64,000 nt of DNA from Pararhizobium arenae (GTDB lineage: Bacteria > Pseudomonadota > Alphaproteobacteria > Rhizobiales > Rhizobiaceae). Both the position numbers and the translations under genes were made by a program. Location of the stretch: assembly GCF_001931685.1 (NCBI RefSeq), contig NZ_MOOY01000010.1, positions 1 through 64,000 on the forward strand. The letters are read 5' to 3'. A model generated the notes under the pieces. It searched no databases. It was not told the DNA's origin and saw nothing but the letters and a program-made list of their open reading frames with translations. This document shows positions 1 through 7,899 of the stretch, in pieces. Each line of letters starts with the position of its first letter. The stretch's first letter is position 1.

Positions 1-315
1 GTCGATCTTGCCGCATGGGATGAAGGCTTCGATGTCGAGCATTTTGTCAGCATCAGGTACAACGGCAGCGACTTCCTCGGGATCGATCATGAGGTATTCC
101 CCGTTCTCGATCTCGAATCCTTTAACCTGATCTTCGCGGGCGACACGTTGGTCTGTTTCGGAATCGACGAAGTCGCGTCTGACCCGATTGCCGGTGGCCT
201 TGTTGATAGTGTGAAAGCTGATGCGCTCGGACGTCGATGACGCCGTGTACAGGCCGACGGCGCATTTGAAGTCGCCGATTTCGATGTGTCCTTTCCATTG
301 AGCGCGATGTGCCAT
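1..315 (-). CDS. ku: Ku protein, partial (3' end beyond the window)
   Basis: Bacterial Ku binds double-strand DNA ends and recruits the ligase LigD for non-homologous end joining. The first 105 codons are present and run off the left edge. The translation begins MAHRAQWKGHIEIGDFKC and continues with family landmarks such as LYTASSTSERISFHT, VDSETDQRV, DQVKGFEIENGEY and EAFIPC, which fit the N-terminal part of the Ku beta-barrel. The ATG at 315 follows a TGGAGGAT ribosome site. An EcfG-type promoter lies just upstream at 343-368. A LigD remnant sits on the opposite strand about 500 bases away. The family call is secure; whether the gene is intact cannot be judged. Confidence 0.93.
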   Translation of the reverse strand, partial: MAHRAQWKGHIEIGDFKCAVGLYTASSTSERISFHTINKATGNRVRRDFVDSETDQRVAREDQVKGFEIENGEYLMIDPEEVAAVVPDADKMLDIEAFIPCGKID

Positions 316-342
316 CCGTATCCTCCAGCCGGTTAGATGAGA

Positions 343-368
343 AACTTAAAACGGGTGCGTTTCGTTCC
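343..368 (-). promoter_or_regulatory. EcfG-type promoter of ku
   Basis: On the minus strand GGAAC (364-368) is followed by 17 bases and AGTT (343-346). The predicted start site is about 20 bases before the Ku start codon. The motif matches the alphaproteobacterial general stress response sigma factor EcfG. Confidence 0.6.
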
Positions 369-700
369 GCCGCGATTGTTGGAAACAATGCTCCGTGAAG
401 CATCGAGACGCGCCGTTATATCGACCCCGGTCCGCTGCAGGCACTACAGTCGTATTCACAGGCATTCATAAGAATTGTCTGAAGCAACCGCGGCATGTTA
501 AAGCCACTGCGATCACCCGGTATTAAACCTCTGAGTAGATGGCGGCCCGCTGAAAAGTCGCCGCCGCTGGAAGCAGGACCTCACTCAGTCATAGCTGCTC
601 ATTGAACCAATGCCAGAGCATGTTGAGGTGCGCCTTGCGGCGTTCCTGACCCCGCCAAGAACGGCAGACGAATGGTCTTAGGAAATAAAATCAAATCGTA
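369..700. other. Intergenic stretch, no gene recognised
   Basis: I see no convincing coding sequence on either strand between the Ku promoter and the LigD remnant. This may be the eroded 5' part of the ligase gene. Confidence 0.4.
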
Positions 701-1160
701 GTCGCATATGTGCTTTCATCGGTGCCAGTTGCGGGGAAGTCCACGCACGAGGTGAGCACGGTTAGACATACAGATTTCTTGGCATCGTCCGACCCGGTGA
801 ATATCAAGTGCGTAGCAGGCGTTTTCAGCGTCGGATACGGGCCGGTTGGAGGCGCGCGAAGTTTTTGCCCGCTTCTGCTGGGTGTATCGCGATGACCAGG
901 TCGTTTGCGTTGGCAGCGTCGGGACCGTTCAGTCCGAAAAGTGCGAACTGAGCCACGACAAGTTATGGACACCGTCCGACGCAAGACGAAGAACCTTCCT
1001 GGCGTTCACGAGTCAGATCAAAAAGCGCGTGTGGCTTCAACCCACGTCCGCCTCGCAGATCGAATATCGGGCGTGGACCCATGAAGTACGACAGCGGCAT
1101 CCCGCGTATATAGAGTTGAGAGAGCGGCAAGACAGTGCTGATGTGCGCCGGATCGATTAA
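701..1160 (+). pseudogene. ligD: DNA ligase D (LigD) C-terminal remnant
   Basis: The reading frame from a TTG at 846 to the stop at 1160 encodes the end of an ATP-dependent DNA ligase OB-fold. It contains FARFCWVYRDDQVVCVGSVGT, where LigD proteins typically have a YAGRVGTG-like segment, then KKRVWLQPTSASQIEYRAWT and YIELRERQDSADVRRID, which match the usual end of LigD. A stop at 813-815 closes this frame upstream, and similar residues continue in another frame (710-895). No ligase core or polymerase domain is present. I read it as a frameshifted, truncated relic of the NHEJ ligase partner of the neighbouring Ku. The left boundary is approximate. Confidence 0.7.
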
Positions 1161-1283
1161 CCTTGTCGCCGAACATTAACCAGCTTGAGACCTGGTCTGG
1201 ACATTATCTTTTCAAGCGCTAATTCATGTCTGCATGTGTCTCGAGTTTAAATCATTCTCCTCATGAGCTGTTGTGGTCGGTAA

Positions 1284-1688
1284 ATGGATGTCTTCGAAAA
1301 ACAGCGGGTTCTTATCGCGGAAGATGAAGGTCTCATCCTGATAGCTGTAGAGCAAATGGTGGAAGATGCTGGTTTCATCGTTGTTTCAGTTACAAACGGG
1401 GACGATGCAGTACGTGAACTTGAACGTGATGACGCGAATTTCAGCGCCTTGATCACGGACATCCGCATGCCCGGTAAAGGAAGCGGTTGGGATGTCGCTC
1501 GCCGTGCAAGACAAATTTCGCCCACGCTCCCCGTTGTCTACATGACAGGTGACAGTGCAAGCGAATGGGCAGCACAAGGGGTGCCTAACAGCACGTTGCT
1601 GCAAAAACCGTTCGCTGAAGCACAACTCGTCACGGCTCTCAGCCTACTTTTGAACCAAGTGCCTCCCACAGGTGACAATACAGTCTAA
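1284..1688 (+). CDS. Single-domain response regulator (CheY-like receiver)
   Basis: A 134-residue stand-alone receiver. Acidic pocket residues E13-D14, phosphoacceptor D59 in LITDIRMP, T88 in YMTGD and K108 in LLQKPF are all present. There is no output domain, so it probably works as a phospho-relay or sink. It lies about 70 bases before an HWE histidine kinase on the same strand and is its likely partner. Single-domain receivers coupled to HWE kinases are common in alphaproteobacterial stress and light signalling; the pairing here is inferred from position. Confidence 0.88.
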   Translation: MDVFEKQRVLIAEDEGLILIAVEQMVEDAGFIVVSVTNGDDAVRELERDDANFSALITDIRMPGKGSGWDVARRARQISPTLPVVYMTGDSASEWAAQGVPNSTLLQKPFAEAQLVTALSLLLNQVPPTGDNTV

Positions 1689-1759
1689 GCTATCCATCAT
1701 ATATTGAGCCGATATGCGCGATATAATTCTTTTGGCAACACGCGCTCGGGGGAGCACGC

Positions 1760-3391
1760 TTGGTCCGACTAAAGCTATCACAACGCTTGGTTTTGCTGAT
1801 GTTCGCGGCGATGACCCCGCTGCTGATAGCTCTCGTCTATATTCTGGTTTCGCTCACCGCAACGCGCAACAAGGAGGTTACGGACCAAGCGTTTCAGGAT
1901 GGAAGGCTCGCGACCCTAGAAATCCAGCGCATTCTGACAGGCTTTGAGAGCGTTCTTGTTACACTTTCGTCAGCCCCTGCTGTGCGGCAGCTCGAAACCG
2001 ATAGGTGCGCCCTGCTTTTGGCTGAGACGAATCGACGTGTGGCTGGCATTGAAACACTCGGCTTTATTGACAAGGACGGCGTTATCAGATGTCGACATGA
2101 TGGCCAAGGTTTAGGGGTGATTGTGAAAGACCGTTCCTATTTCCAGGAAGCGTTGCAAACACATCGCCTCGTTATCGGCACCTATCTTGAAAGCCGGGTT
2201 ACGGGCAAGAAGACACTTCCAATTGCCCTTCGCGTGATGGACAAGGAACGCACTGTTCTCGGCGTTATGGCGCTTTCAATTGATCTTAAATGGCTCCAGA
2301 GCCGACTTGCTGAGCGGAGTTATGCTCCTGAGGCGTCCATTACGGTGGCTGATAAGGAAGGTGTTATTATCGCCCGCTATCCTCATCCCGAGCGCTTCGT
2401 AGGGACGCCGATACCGGGCACTTACAAGCACCTTGTCGACGCCGGAAAACCGGGTGTCATCGAGGTGACGAGTCAGGACGGAACTGAGAGGATTTTGGCT
2501 TATTTTCCGGTTTCGGCGGTTCCGACTGGCCTATACGTCAGTACAGGGGTTTCGACTGATAGAGCATTTGCGCCTGTGAGGTCCGCGAGTACCGCCGCAG
2601 TCGTCGCAGCCGTCGCCGCGACGGTCTTGACCCTTTTCCTGTCATGGCAGACCAGCCACGCTGCTATCGGGGTGCCTTTGGCGAGGATCACCGATACGTT
2701 GGATCGTTGGCAGCAAGGCGACCACAAACAACGAACCAACATGTCGGCCGAAACCGAACTAGGCCAAATCGGTTTTGCCATTGATAATTTCATTGATCGC
2801 TTAGAAGAGGCGCGTCGGCAACAGGAGCTTCTTGTCGGTGAACTTAGCCATCGCGTTAAGAATATCTTGGCCGTCGTCACATCAGTAGCTCGCCAGACAT
2901 TTGAGACGGGTGCTTTAGGTCAGGAGAAGTTTTCGGCGCGTCTCGCGGCTATGGCGACCGCTTTCGACTTGTTGGCTAACGGCTCTGGACAGTCTGCTAG
3001 TTTAAAAGATCTGGTGCTCGCGACGATACAACCGTTTGGGGATCTTGCGCGCTTCAAGATCGATGGTGATGGCTGCCGAGTCGATCCAAAAGCTGCGCTC
3101 GCGTTCACCATGGCCGTTCACGAGCTTTGTACAAATGCCGTCAAATACGGTTCGCTATCAGTTCATCAGGGATGGGTCAGTATTGCCTGGAAATCTGGTG
3201 CAGACGACAAGCTGAAGTTTGTATGGGCAGAGCATGACGGACCAGCCGTTCAGTCGCCTTCGAGGAAGGGTTTTGGGACGAGTATGATCGAGCGTGTTTG
3301 GGCCGCTCAGGTCGGAGGACAAGTCACTACCCATTATGAAGTCAGCGGTTTTCGTTGCGAGGTCATTGTGGAGACAGCGGCGACACACTAA
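1760..3391 (+). CDS. Membrane HWE-family sensor histidine kinase with periplasmic Cache-like domain
   Basis: 543 residues. A transmembrane helix (about 11-33) is followed by a periplasmic dCache-like sensor (about 35-270), a second helix (about 275-297), a HAMP-like linker (300-350) and an HWE kinase core. The H-box ELSHRVKNILAVVTSV places the phospho-histidine at H364; HELCTNAVKYG forms the N box and GFGTSMIERVW the HWE-type G box. The TTG start at 1760 follows a GGGGGAG ribosome site. HWE kinases often feed the PhyR/NepR/EcfG general stress cascade. Given the many EcfG promoters in the window this kinase could be one input, but that is inference. Confidence 0.87.
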   Translation: MVRLKLSQRLVLLMFAAMTPLLIALVYILVSLTATRNKEVTDQAFQDGRLATLEIQRILTGFESVLVTLSSAPAVRQLETDRCALLLAETNRRVAGIETLGFIDKDGVIRCRHDGQGLGVIVKDRSYFQEALQTHRLVIGTYLESRVTGKKTLPIALRVMDKERTVLGVMALSIDLKWLQSRLAERSYAPEASITVADKEGVIIARYPHPERFVGTPIPGTYKHLVDAGKPGVIEVTSQDGTERILAYFPVSAVPTGLYVSTGVSTDRAFAPVRSASTAAVVAAVAATVLTLFLSWQTSHAAIGVPLARITDTLDRWQQGDHKQRTNMSAETELGQIGFAIDNFIDRLEEARRQQELLVGELSHRVKNILAVVTSVARQTFETGALGQEKFSARLAAMATAFDLLANGSGQSASLKDLVLATIQPFGDLARFKIDGDGCRVDPKAALAFTMAVHELCTNAVKYGSLSVHQGWVSIAWKSGADDKLKFVWAEHDGPAVQSPSRKGFGTSMIERVWAAQVGGQVTTHYEVSGFRCEVIVETAATH

Positions 3392-3409
3392 AGCTCCGAG
3401 CTCCTGTTG

Positions 3410-3631
3410 CTATTTCGAACAGCACCGGTACCCCGCCAACCAGGCCATGAACTTCGACGAATCATTTTGGACACCGTAGGGACATGCTCCAATACCAGCG
3501 CCTTGTTGGGCCGCGAGGGTTCCCTGCTCAAACGCGCTAGCCAGGTCCGCCTTTCCAACGGGAAGGTCTTGTGCCTTGCTTTCGGTGACATAAAACGTGT
3601 TGAAGACGCCTCTGCAGCGATGGCCAAGCAT
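3410..3631 (-). CDS. Ribosome modulation factor-like small protein
   Basis: 73 residues. The central part, AFEQGTLAAQQG..ACPYG then KFMAWLAGYRC, has the Rmf pattern of a helix with G-x-x-A, a CPY turn and a closing AWL-G-Y/W helix. Rmf binds 70S ribosomes and drives hibernation in E. coli; several rhizobial proteins carry this fold with longer N-termini. The ATG at 3631 has a weak ribosome site, so the true start may be further inside. The protein is unusually rich in cysteine (C6, CPY and a CC near the end). No stress promoter was found upstream. Confidence 0.55.
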   Translation of the reverse strand: MLGHRCRGVFNTFYVTESKAQDLPVGKADLASAFEQGTLAAQQGAGIGACPYGVQNDSSKFMAWLAGYRCCSK

Positions 3632-3844
3632 GCTTGGGTTTCCCGGTTTGATTCAGATCAGAATGCAATCATCCACGATGATTGCTGAATCCGGGATGAA
3701 CTGGGTCTGACAGGAAACTCAGAGCGACACCATTTCACTGCAAGGTTCAATGAATTGACCTTTTGGAGGCTCTGATTTGCAACAAGGCGCAGTTGTGCCT
3801 TCTATTGGCGCTACCCGCCACCCTTTGTTGGTTGCACTTTCGGG

Positions 3845-4081
3845 TCACTGCACCCGTAACACAGAGCGAAATGGCACCGTAGCAACAACGTTGCCGGCCT
3901 CATCCGTTATCTCGAACGCCTCGCCATCGATAGATTCTCCTGCGAGCACCATGTCAGACAAAATCTCCCTGGCGGCTTCCGCTGCGTCGGATAACGCGGC
4001 TTCTATGGAAGGGAAGTCGATACCGGTCGGATCGGGTTCAATGGCCGAACCTGTGCGAACGTGAAAGTAATATCTGGGCAT
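3845..4081 (-). CDS. DUF6894 family protein
   Basis: 78 residues beginning MPRYYFHVRTG, then the family features of a D-x-x-G-x-DF turn (PTGIDF) and a long helix (EAALSDAAEAAREILSDMV) before a final beta pair (FEITDEAGNVVATVPF). DUF6894 proteins are small cytoplasmic proteins of unknown function, widespread in Rhizobiales. An EcfG promoter lies just upstream. Two further members are at 43314 and 60328. Confidence 0.85.
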   Translation of the reverse strand: MPRYYFHVRTGSAIEPDPTGIDFPSIEAALSDAAEAAREILSDMVLAGESIDGEAFEITDEAGNVVATVPFRSVLRVQ

Positions 4082-4101
4082 GCTCTCACCTCCGGCTGCT
4101 C

Positions 4102-4126
4102 AACTAAAGTCTCCCTCGATTGTTCC
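4102..4126 (-). promoter_or_regulatory. EcfG-type promoter of DUF6894 gene
   Basis: GGAAC (4122-4126, minus strand), 16 bases, AGTT (4102-4105). It lies 20 bases upstream of the start codon at 4081. Confidence 0.6.
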
Positions 4127-4332
4127 GATGAGCGAAAACTATCGGTGGCTAGAGGAAGGTTCGCCGTGGAAAAGCAAGGTTTGCGGCGTATTTTAGAGTT
4201 AGGAGGGCACGCGCCGGAGGTGCTTTCCACCGCCCTCCGTCAACTCAACCGCTTTCGAGTGTATCTCTACGTTCGTCTGAACTCCCGTTGGCAGATTTCT
4301 CCAGCACAAGATGGGTGACTGTAGCGGTAGCG

Positions 4333-4563
4333 TTACCTGACTGTCTTCGGTGTGGGGGCAATAAGGCCCTCCCGCTGCATTTGTTTGCGGGCGTTTTTCC
4401 GGTGACGCCTGACCGCTTCCGCCTTTTCACGAGCACGCTTGACCGATGGCTTCTCAAAAGCTTCACGCATCCGCATTTCGCGAAAGATGCCTTCCCGCTG
4501 GAGCTTCTTCTTCAAAACTCTGAGTGCTTGATCAACGTTATTGTCGCGAACCAGTACCTGCAT
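4333..4563 (-). CDS. rpsU: 30S ribosomal protein S21
   Basis: 76 residues beginning [25 protein letters not shown], followed by the basic region [25 protein letters not shown], which is diagnostic of S21. S21 sits near the anti-Shine-Dalgarno region of 16S rRNA and helps initiation. Rhizobia often carry more than one rpsU copy; this one is not next to any translation gene and may be an accessory or stress paralogue. A good ribosome site (AGGAGG) precedes the ATG at 4563. Confidence 0.93.
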   Translation of the reverse strand: MQVLVRDNNVDQALRVLKKKLQREGIFREMRMREAFEKPSVKRAREKAEAVRRHRKNARKQMQREGLIAPTPKTVR

Positions 4564-4842
4564 GATTCCTCCTGGAATTTAGTACGGGCAACATAACGTG
4601 CTGCGTGTGAAAGCCAAGACCGGTGGTGGAGCAATTAACATGGCGCGGCAACTTCGCTTTAACAGGTTGGGTCTTTGTCTCCAACGCTATCTTTGAAAAA
4701 ATTCGCAGCGCGCCGGTTGATGGGAACCGCATGTAGCATTTCCCATGTCAACCTTTATTCCAGACAGGCTCGATTTCATGAGCTCCAGGATAGACGAACC
4801 GAGCCCGCGCACTACTTGCCCACGAGGAAAGGATGGGAAAGT

Positions 4843-5832
4843 ATGGTCAGCGAAACTAATGGCGTCGTAGCGGCAGAAGCTAGCGAACCGGGCCGGGGCC
4901 GGAGCGCAAGAACGCCGAACGAAATTCCTGCCAAGGGTCTCAGGGATGTCGCCTGGCGCGTTTTCACAGGGGCAATGGAAGAACGCGTGACTTTAATTGC
5001 CGCCGGGGTGGCATTTTACTTAATGCTGGCGCTTTTCCCCGCTCTTGGTGGGCTCGTTTTCGTTTATGGATTGGTCGCTGATCCCGTCACGATGGCTAAA
5101 CATATCGCGTTCGCCGCTGATATACTGCCTCCAGGCGGATTTGATATCATCGTCGCACAGCTTAACGCTCTTGTTCAGGCCCGGACGTCTTCCCTCAGCA
5201 TTGGCGTTTTCGCGGGTTTCGCCGTCGCTCTGTGGAGTACAAACAATGCAGTCAAAGCGATATTTGATGCATTGAACGTTGTATATGGCGAAACTGAAAA
5301 GCGGGGGATCATCCGTTTAAATCTTATGTCGCTAACATTTACGGGCTTCGCGCTCTTGTTTGCAGCTGTACTCATACTAGTCATTGGCGGAGTTCCCGCT
5401 CTCCTGTCTTATCTTTGGCTAGATCGATGGCAGGAGACACTCATTCGTATCGTCCGGTGGCCTCTGGTCCTTCTGTTCGTAGGTGTCGGCGTTGCGATGG
5501 CGTACCGGTTTGGCCCAAGCCGAGAAAAAGCAAAGGGGCGATGGCTTACGTGGGGGGCTGTGTTCAGCACACTCGTCTGGTTTTTAATCTCTCTGTCATT
5601 CAGTATCTATTTGCAAACGTTTGCCAATTACCAAGCGACGTATGGTGCTTTGGCAACGTTGATCGGTTTTATGATCTGGATATGGCTAGCGGCTATTACA
5701 GTTATCATTGGCGGTAAGCTTAACGCAGAGCTTGAACATCAAACCGTGCGCGATACGACCACTGGGGTTTCGCTTCCTATGGGCGAAAGAGGGGCATTTG
5801 TTGCCGACACCGTTGGAGAAGTTATTGACTGA
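4843..5832 (+). CDS. YihY/BrkB family inner-membrane protein
   Basis: 329 residues from the ATG at 4843, chosen because it follows GAGGAAAGG with about ten bases spacing and removes an unrelated upstream extension. The family signature ERVTLIAAGVAFYLMLALFPAL is present, followed by about five more hydrophobic helices, FGPSREKAKGRWLTWGAVF, and YATYGALATLIGFMIWIW-type motifs (QATYGALATLIGFM). The family was once called RNase BN, but it is a membrane protein of unknown or transport-like function. The C-terminal tail is hydrophilic. Confidence 0.9.
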   Translation: MVSETNGVVAAEASEPGRGRSARTPNEIPAKGLRDVAWRVFTGAMEERVTLIAAGVAFYLMLALFPALGGLVFVYGLVADPVTMAKHIAFAADILPPGGFDIIVAQLNALVQARTSSLSIGVFAGFAVALWSTNNAVKAIFDALNVVYGETEKRGIIRLNLMSLTFTGFALLFAAVLILVIGGVPALLSYLWLDRWQETLIRIVRWPLVLLFVGVGVAMAYRFGPSREKAKGRWLTWGAVFSTLVWFLISLSFSIYLQTFANYQATYGALATLIGFMIWIWLAAITVIIGGKLNAELEHQTVRDTTTGVSLPMGERGAFVADTVGEVID

Positions 5833-6015
5833 GACAGCCAATAATTCTGGCGATCGGCTTGCTGTTTTAATAATACCGAGAGATGGCCGCTTCCTCCAAT
5901 ACCCCGAGCAGTTTTTTACGTCGGCATGCGGGGACGATAGCGGACGGCGCGAGAGGTTCATTGCTATTTTTGATTATTGAAAGGTCCGTCAGAGCGGGCA
6001 ATTACCCTTATTTTT

Positions 6016-6735
6016 TTACCGAGGTTCGTGCGAAAGATTCAGATAGCGTCCGTCAAATTCGGCAATTTCGGCAAGGCGCTCCCAGTTGAGTATGGTGACG
6101 ATGCGGTCAACCCATCTTACAACACCGTCTAGACGCAAAATCTGTAGCGTCTTATTCAGGTGCACAAGTGAAACTCCCAGGGCATCGGCAACTTCAGCCT
6201 GAGACATTGGTAGATGAAAACTCATCTCGCTCACCATTCCAACAACGGTAAGCCGGACGTATAGCTCGCATATCAGGTGAGCCAGATGCGACTTCTTACT
6301 GCGACGGCCGATTGCCACAATCCATTCACGATGAATCGCACCGTCGATAACTGTTGACAACCATAACATTCTGGTGAGGTGAGGATTGGTGGCGCTTATT
6401 TCGCACAAGTCCCTATGGGCTGCGGATGCAATCCTGCATGGTGAAAGCGCGACGACGCTGTGGTCCATTGTCTTAAGCAAGAAGGCGTGGAGGTCGACGA
6501 AATCGCCCGGCACATGGAGGGCAGTGATTTGTCTTTTTCCATCTTCTAGCACCCGGTACCGTGCTGCGACGCCGTCCAACAGCAAAGTACTTTCTGTTGG
6601 GCGAGAGCCCTCAATGACAATATCCTCTCCACTTGGAACAACCCGGTCTCGTTTCACGACGCTTTCCAAGGTCGCGATCTCATCCGTCGTTAGGGCATCG
6701 CGGGTGCTTAGGGTGAGAATTAGCCGGTCAATCAT
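6016..6735 (-). CDS. Crp/Fnr family transcriptional regulator
   Basis: 239 residues. An N-terminal cyclic-nucleotide-binding-like jelly roll (about 20-140, including VVPSGEDIVIEGSRP and LHVPGDFVDLHAFL) is joined by a dimer helix to a C-terminal Crp-type winged helix (MSQAEVADALGVSLVHLNKTL). There is no cysteine cluster for an Fe-S centre and no clear cAMP pocket, so the signal is unknown. Rhizobial proteins of this subgroup are often annotated as generic stress or nitrogen-oxide Crp/Fnr regulators. Confidence 0.87.
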   Translation of the reverse strand: MIDRLILTLSTRDALTTDEIATLESVVKRDRVVPSGEDIVIEGSRPTESTLLLDGVAARYRVLEDGKRQITALHVPGDFVDLHAFLLKTMDHSVVALSPCRIASAAHRDLCEISATNPHLTRMLWLSTVIDGAIHREWIVAIGRRSKKSHLAHLICELYVRLTVVGMVSEMSFHLPMSQAEVADALGVSLVHLNKTLQILRLDGVVRWVDRIVTILNWERLAEIAEFDGRYLNLSHEPR

Positions 6736-7245
6736 AGGGTTTTGCTTCTTCTGATCATTTGCACGAAATGGGAAAATCGCGGCTTCTCTAAATCACCCTG
6801 CCAGACGAGAAAATGAACATGGGCAGGTTTCTTCGACCTTTATAGTGGAAAGGTGAACCGTGATCACCCGATCGTCAACAACCATCAAAACAGCGACATT
6901 GAGGAGCTGTTGCCGTAGTTATATCGCTCGGACAGAATTGTGGAAGAGCTCCACCAACGGGTGTTTAATGACTGAAAAGCGTCTCTTGGAAACAGGATGG
7001 AACTGATTCCGGCTGGTTCTTTGCCGAGGATGTCTGATCGATGCGAAGCAACGTCAGCTATCGCTCCGGCGGCGGGTAGTTCTTGGAAACGTGGCTGCCC
7101 TATACCGCGGAGCACGATATCAGGCCACTCAAAACCAAAGCTGCGATGGCCGCAGCGGAGCGTCTCGCGGCCCGTAATCGATAATAGAATCGTTAGCTTC
7201 CCAACGATTTGAATCTGATTTTTGTGAAGCGGTGGTGCTCTTCAC
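6736..7245. other. Gene-free stretch with possible IS66 transposase relic
   Basis: No intact gene is seen. Around 6852-6915 on the plus strand a short frame reads DHPIVNNHQNSDIEELLP then a stop. This resembles the C-terminal VNGHPNSRIDDLLPW segment of IS66 transposases. The rest has no recognisable content. Confidence 0.3.
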
Positions 7246-7755
7246 CTAGCGCTTCAGCAGACTGACAATTGCCTCATGGGTATAGGGCTTCGGGACAAAG
7301 GAAACTCCGCTCTCCAGGTCATATACGCCGAGCTGCACATGACCGGACGTAACGATAACTCTGGTTTTAGGAGAACGTGCTCGCACGAGCTTGGCAAGCG
7401 CCAGCCCATCAGTTGCGCCAGGCATATTCACGTCGGTGAAGACCGCATCAACCGGCGTGCTGTTTAAAATCACCAGTGCTTCATACGCATTGGCTGCTTC
7501 CATCACCTCGAAACCAGCGTCTTCCAAAGCGTCCAGGGTCGCAAATCGGATGAGTGGTTCATCATCAACTACGAGCACCTTCCGAATTGGGGTCACGTGA
7601 GAGGGCGTTATCGGCGATTGTTGCCTAAGCGATAGATCGCTCCATTCCTGCGCCGCTTGAGACCAATGTTCGCGATCTCGTCCGTTGGGGTGTCCTTCCT
7701 CCTGCCACAGTTCGTGTGCACGGCGGCTGATCCAATTGTAAGCTTCGTGATCCAT
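7246..7755 (-). CDS. DUF2934-receiver domain fusion protein
   Basis: 169 residues. The N-terminus (about 1-40) is a DUF2934 domain: RRAHELWQEEGHPNGRDREHW is its characteristic helix. From about residue 58 there is a complete receiver domain with VLVVDDEPLIR, phosphoacceptor Asp in VFTDVNMPG, VIVTSGH and the conserved Lys in VPKPY. There is no DNA-binding output. DUF2934 usually occurs as a tiny stand-alone protein, so the fusion is uncommon. The ATG follows an AGGAGGAAGAAC-like site. A perfect-consensus EcfG promoter lies at 7777-7801. The neighbouring hybrid kinase is a candidate partner. Confidence 0.88.
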   Translation of the reverse strand: MDHEAYNWISRRAHELWQEEGHPNGRDREHWSQAAQEWSDLSLRQQSPITPSHVTPIRKVLVVDDEPLIRFATLDALEDAGFEVMEAANAYEALVILNSTPVDAVFTDVNMPGATDGLALAKLVRARSPKTRVIVTSGHVQLGVYDLESGVSFVPKPYTHEAIVSLLKR

Positions 7756-7776
7756 GTTCTTCCTCCTGCAGCGCAG

Positions 7777-7801
7777 AACGTATTCTGCGGGCCGGAGTTC
7801 C
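7777..7801 (-). promoter_or_regulatory. EcfG-type promoter of DUF2934-receiver gene
   Basis: GGAAC (7797-7801, minus strand), 16 bases, CGTT (7777-7780). This is the full EcfG consensus, about 20 bases before the start at 7755. Confidence 0.68.
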
Positions 7802-7899
7802 TGCGGAAGTGCAACGTGTTCCTTTCAGCAGGTTTGGATCCAAGGTTCGTTTCCGCAACGTCGTTCAATCCCCAAGGAGCATGCGGGCGCGCTTAATCG

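Noticed and set aside
6852-7212. Plus-strand frames considered as a transposase gene
   Set aside because: Only about 18 residues resemble the IS66 C-terminus; the rest is not recognisable, so it is noted only as a relic.
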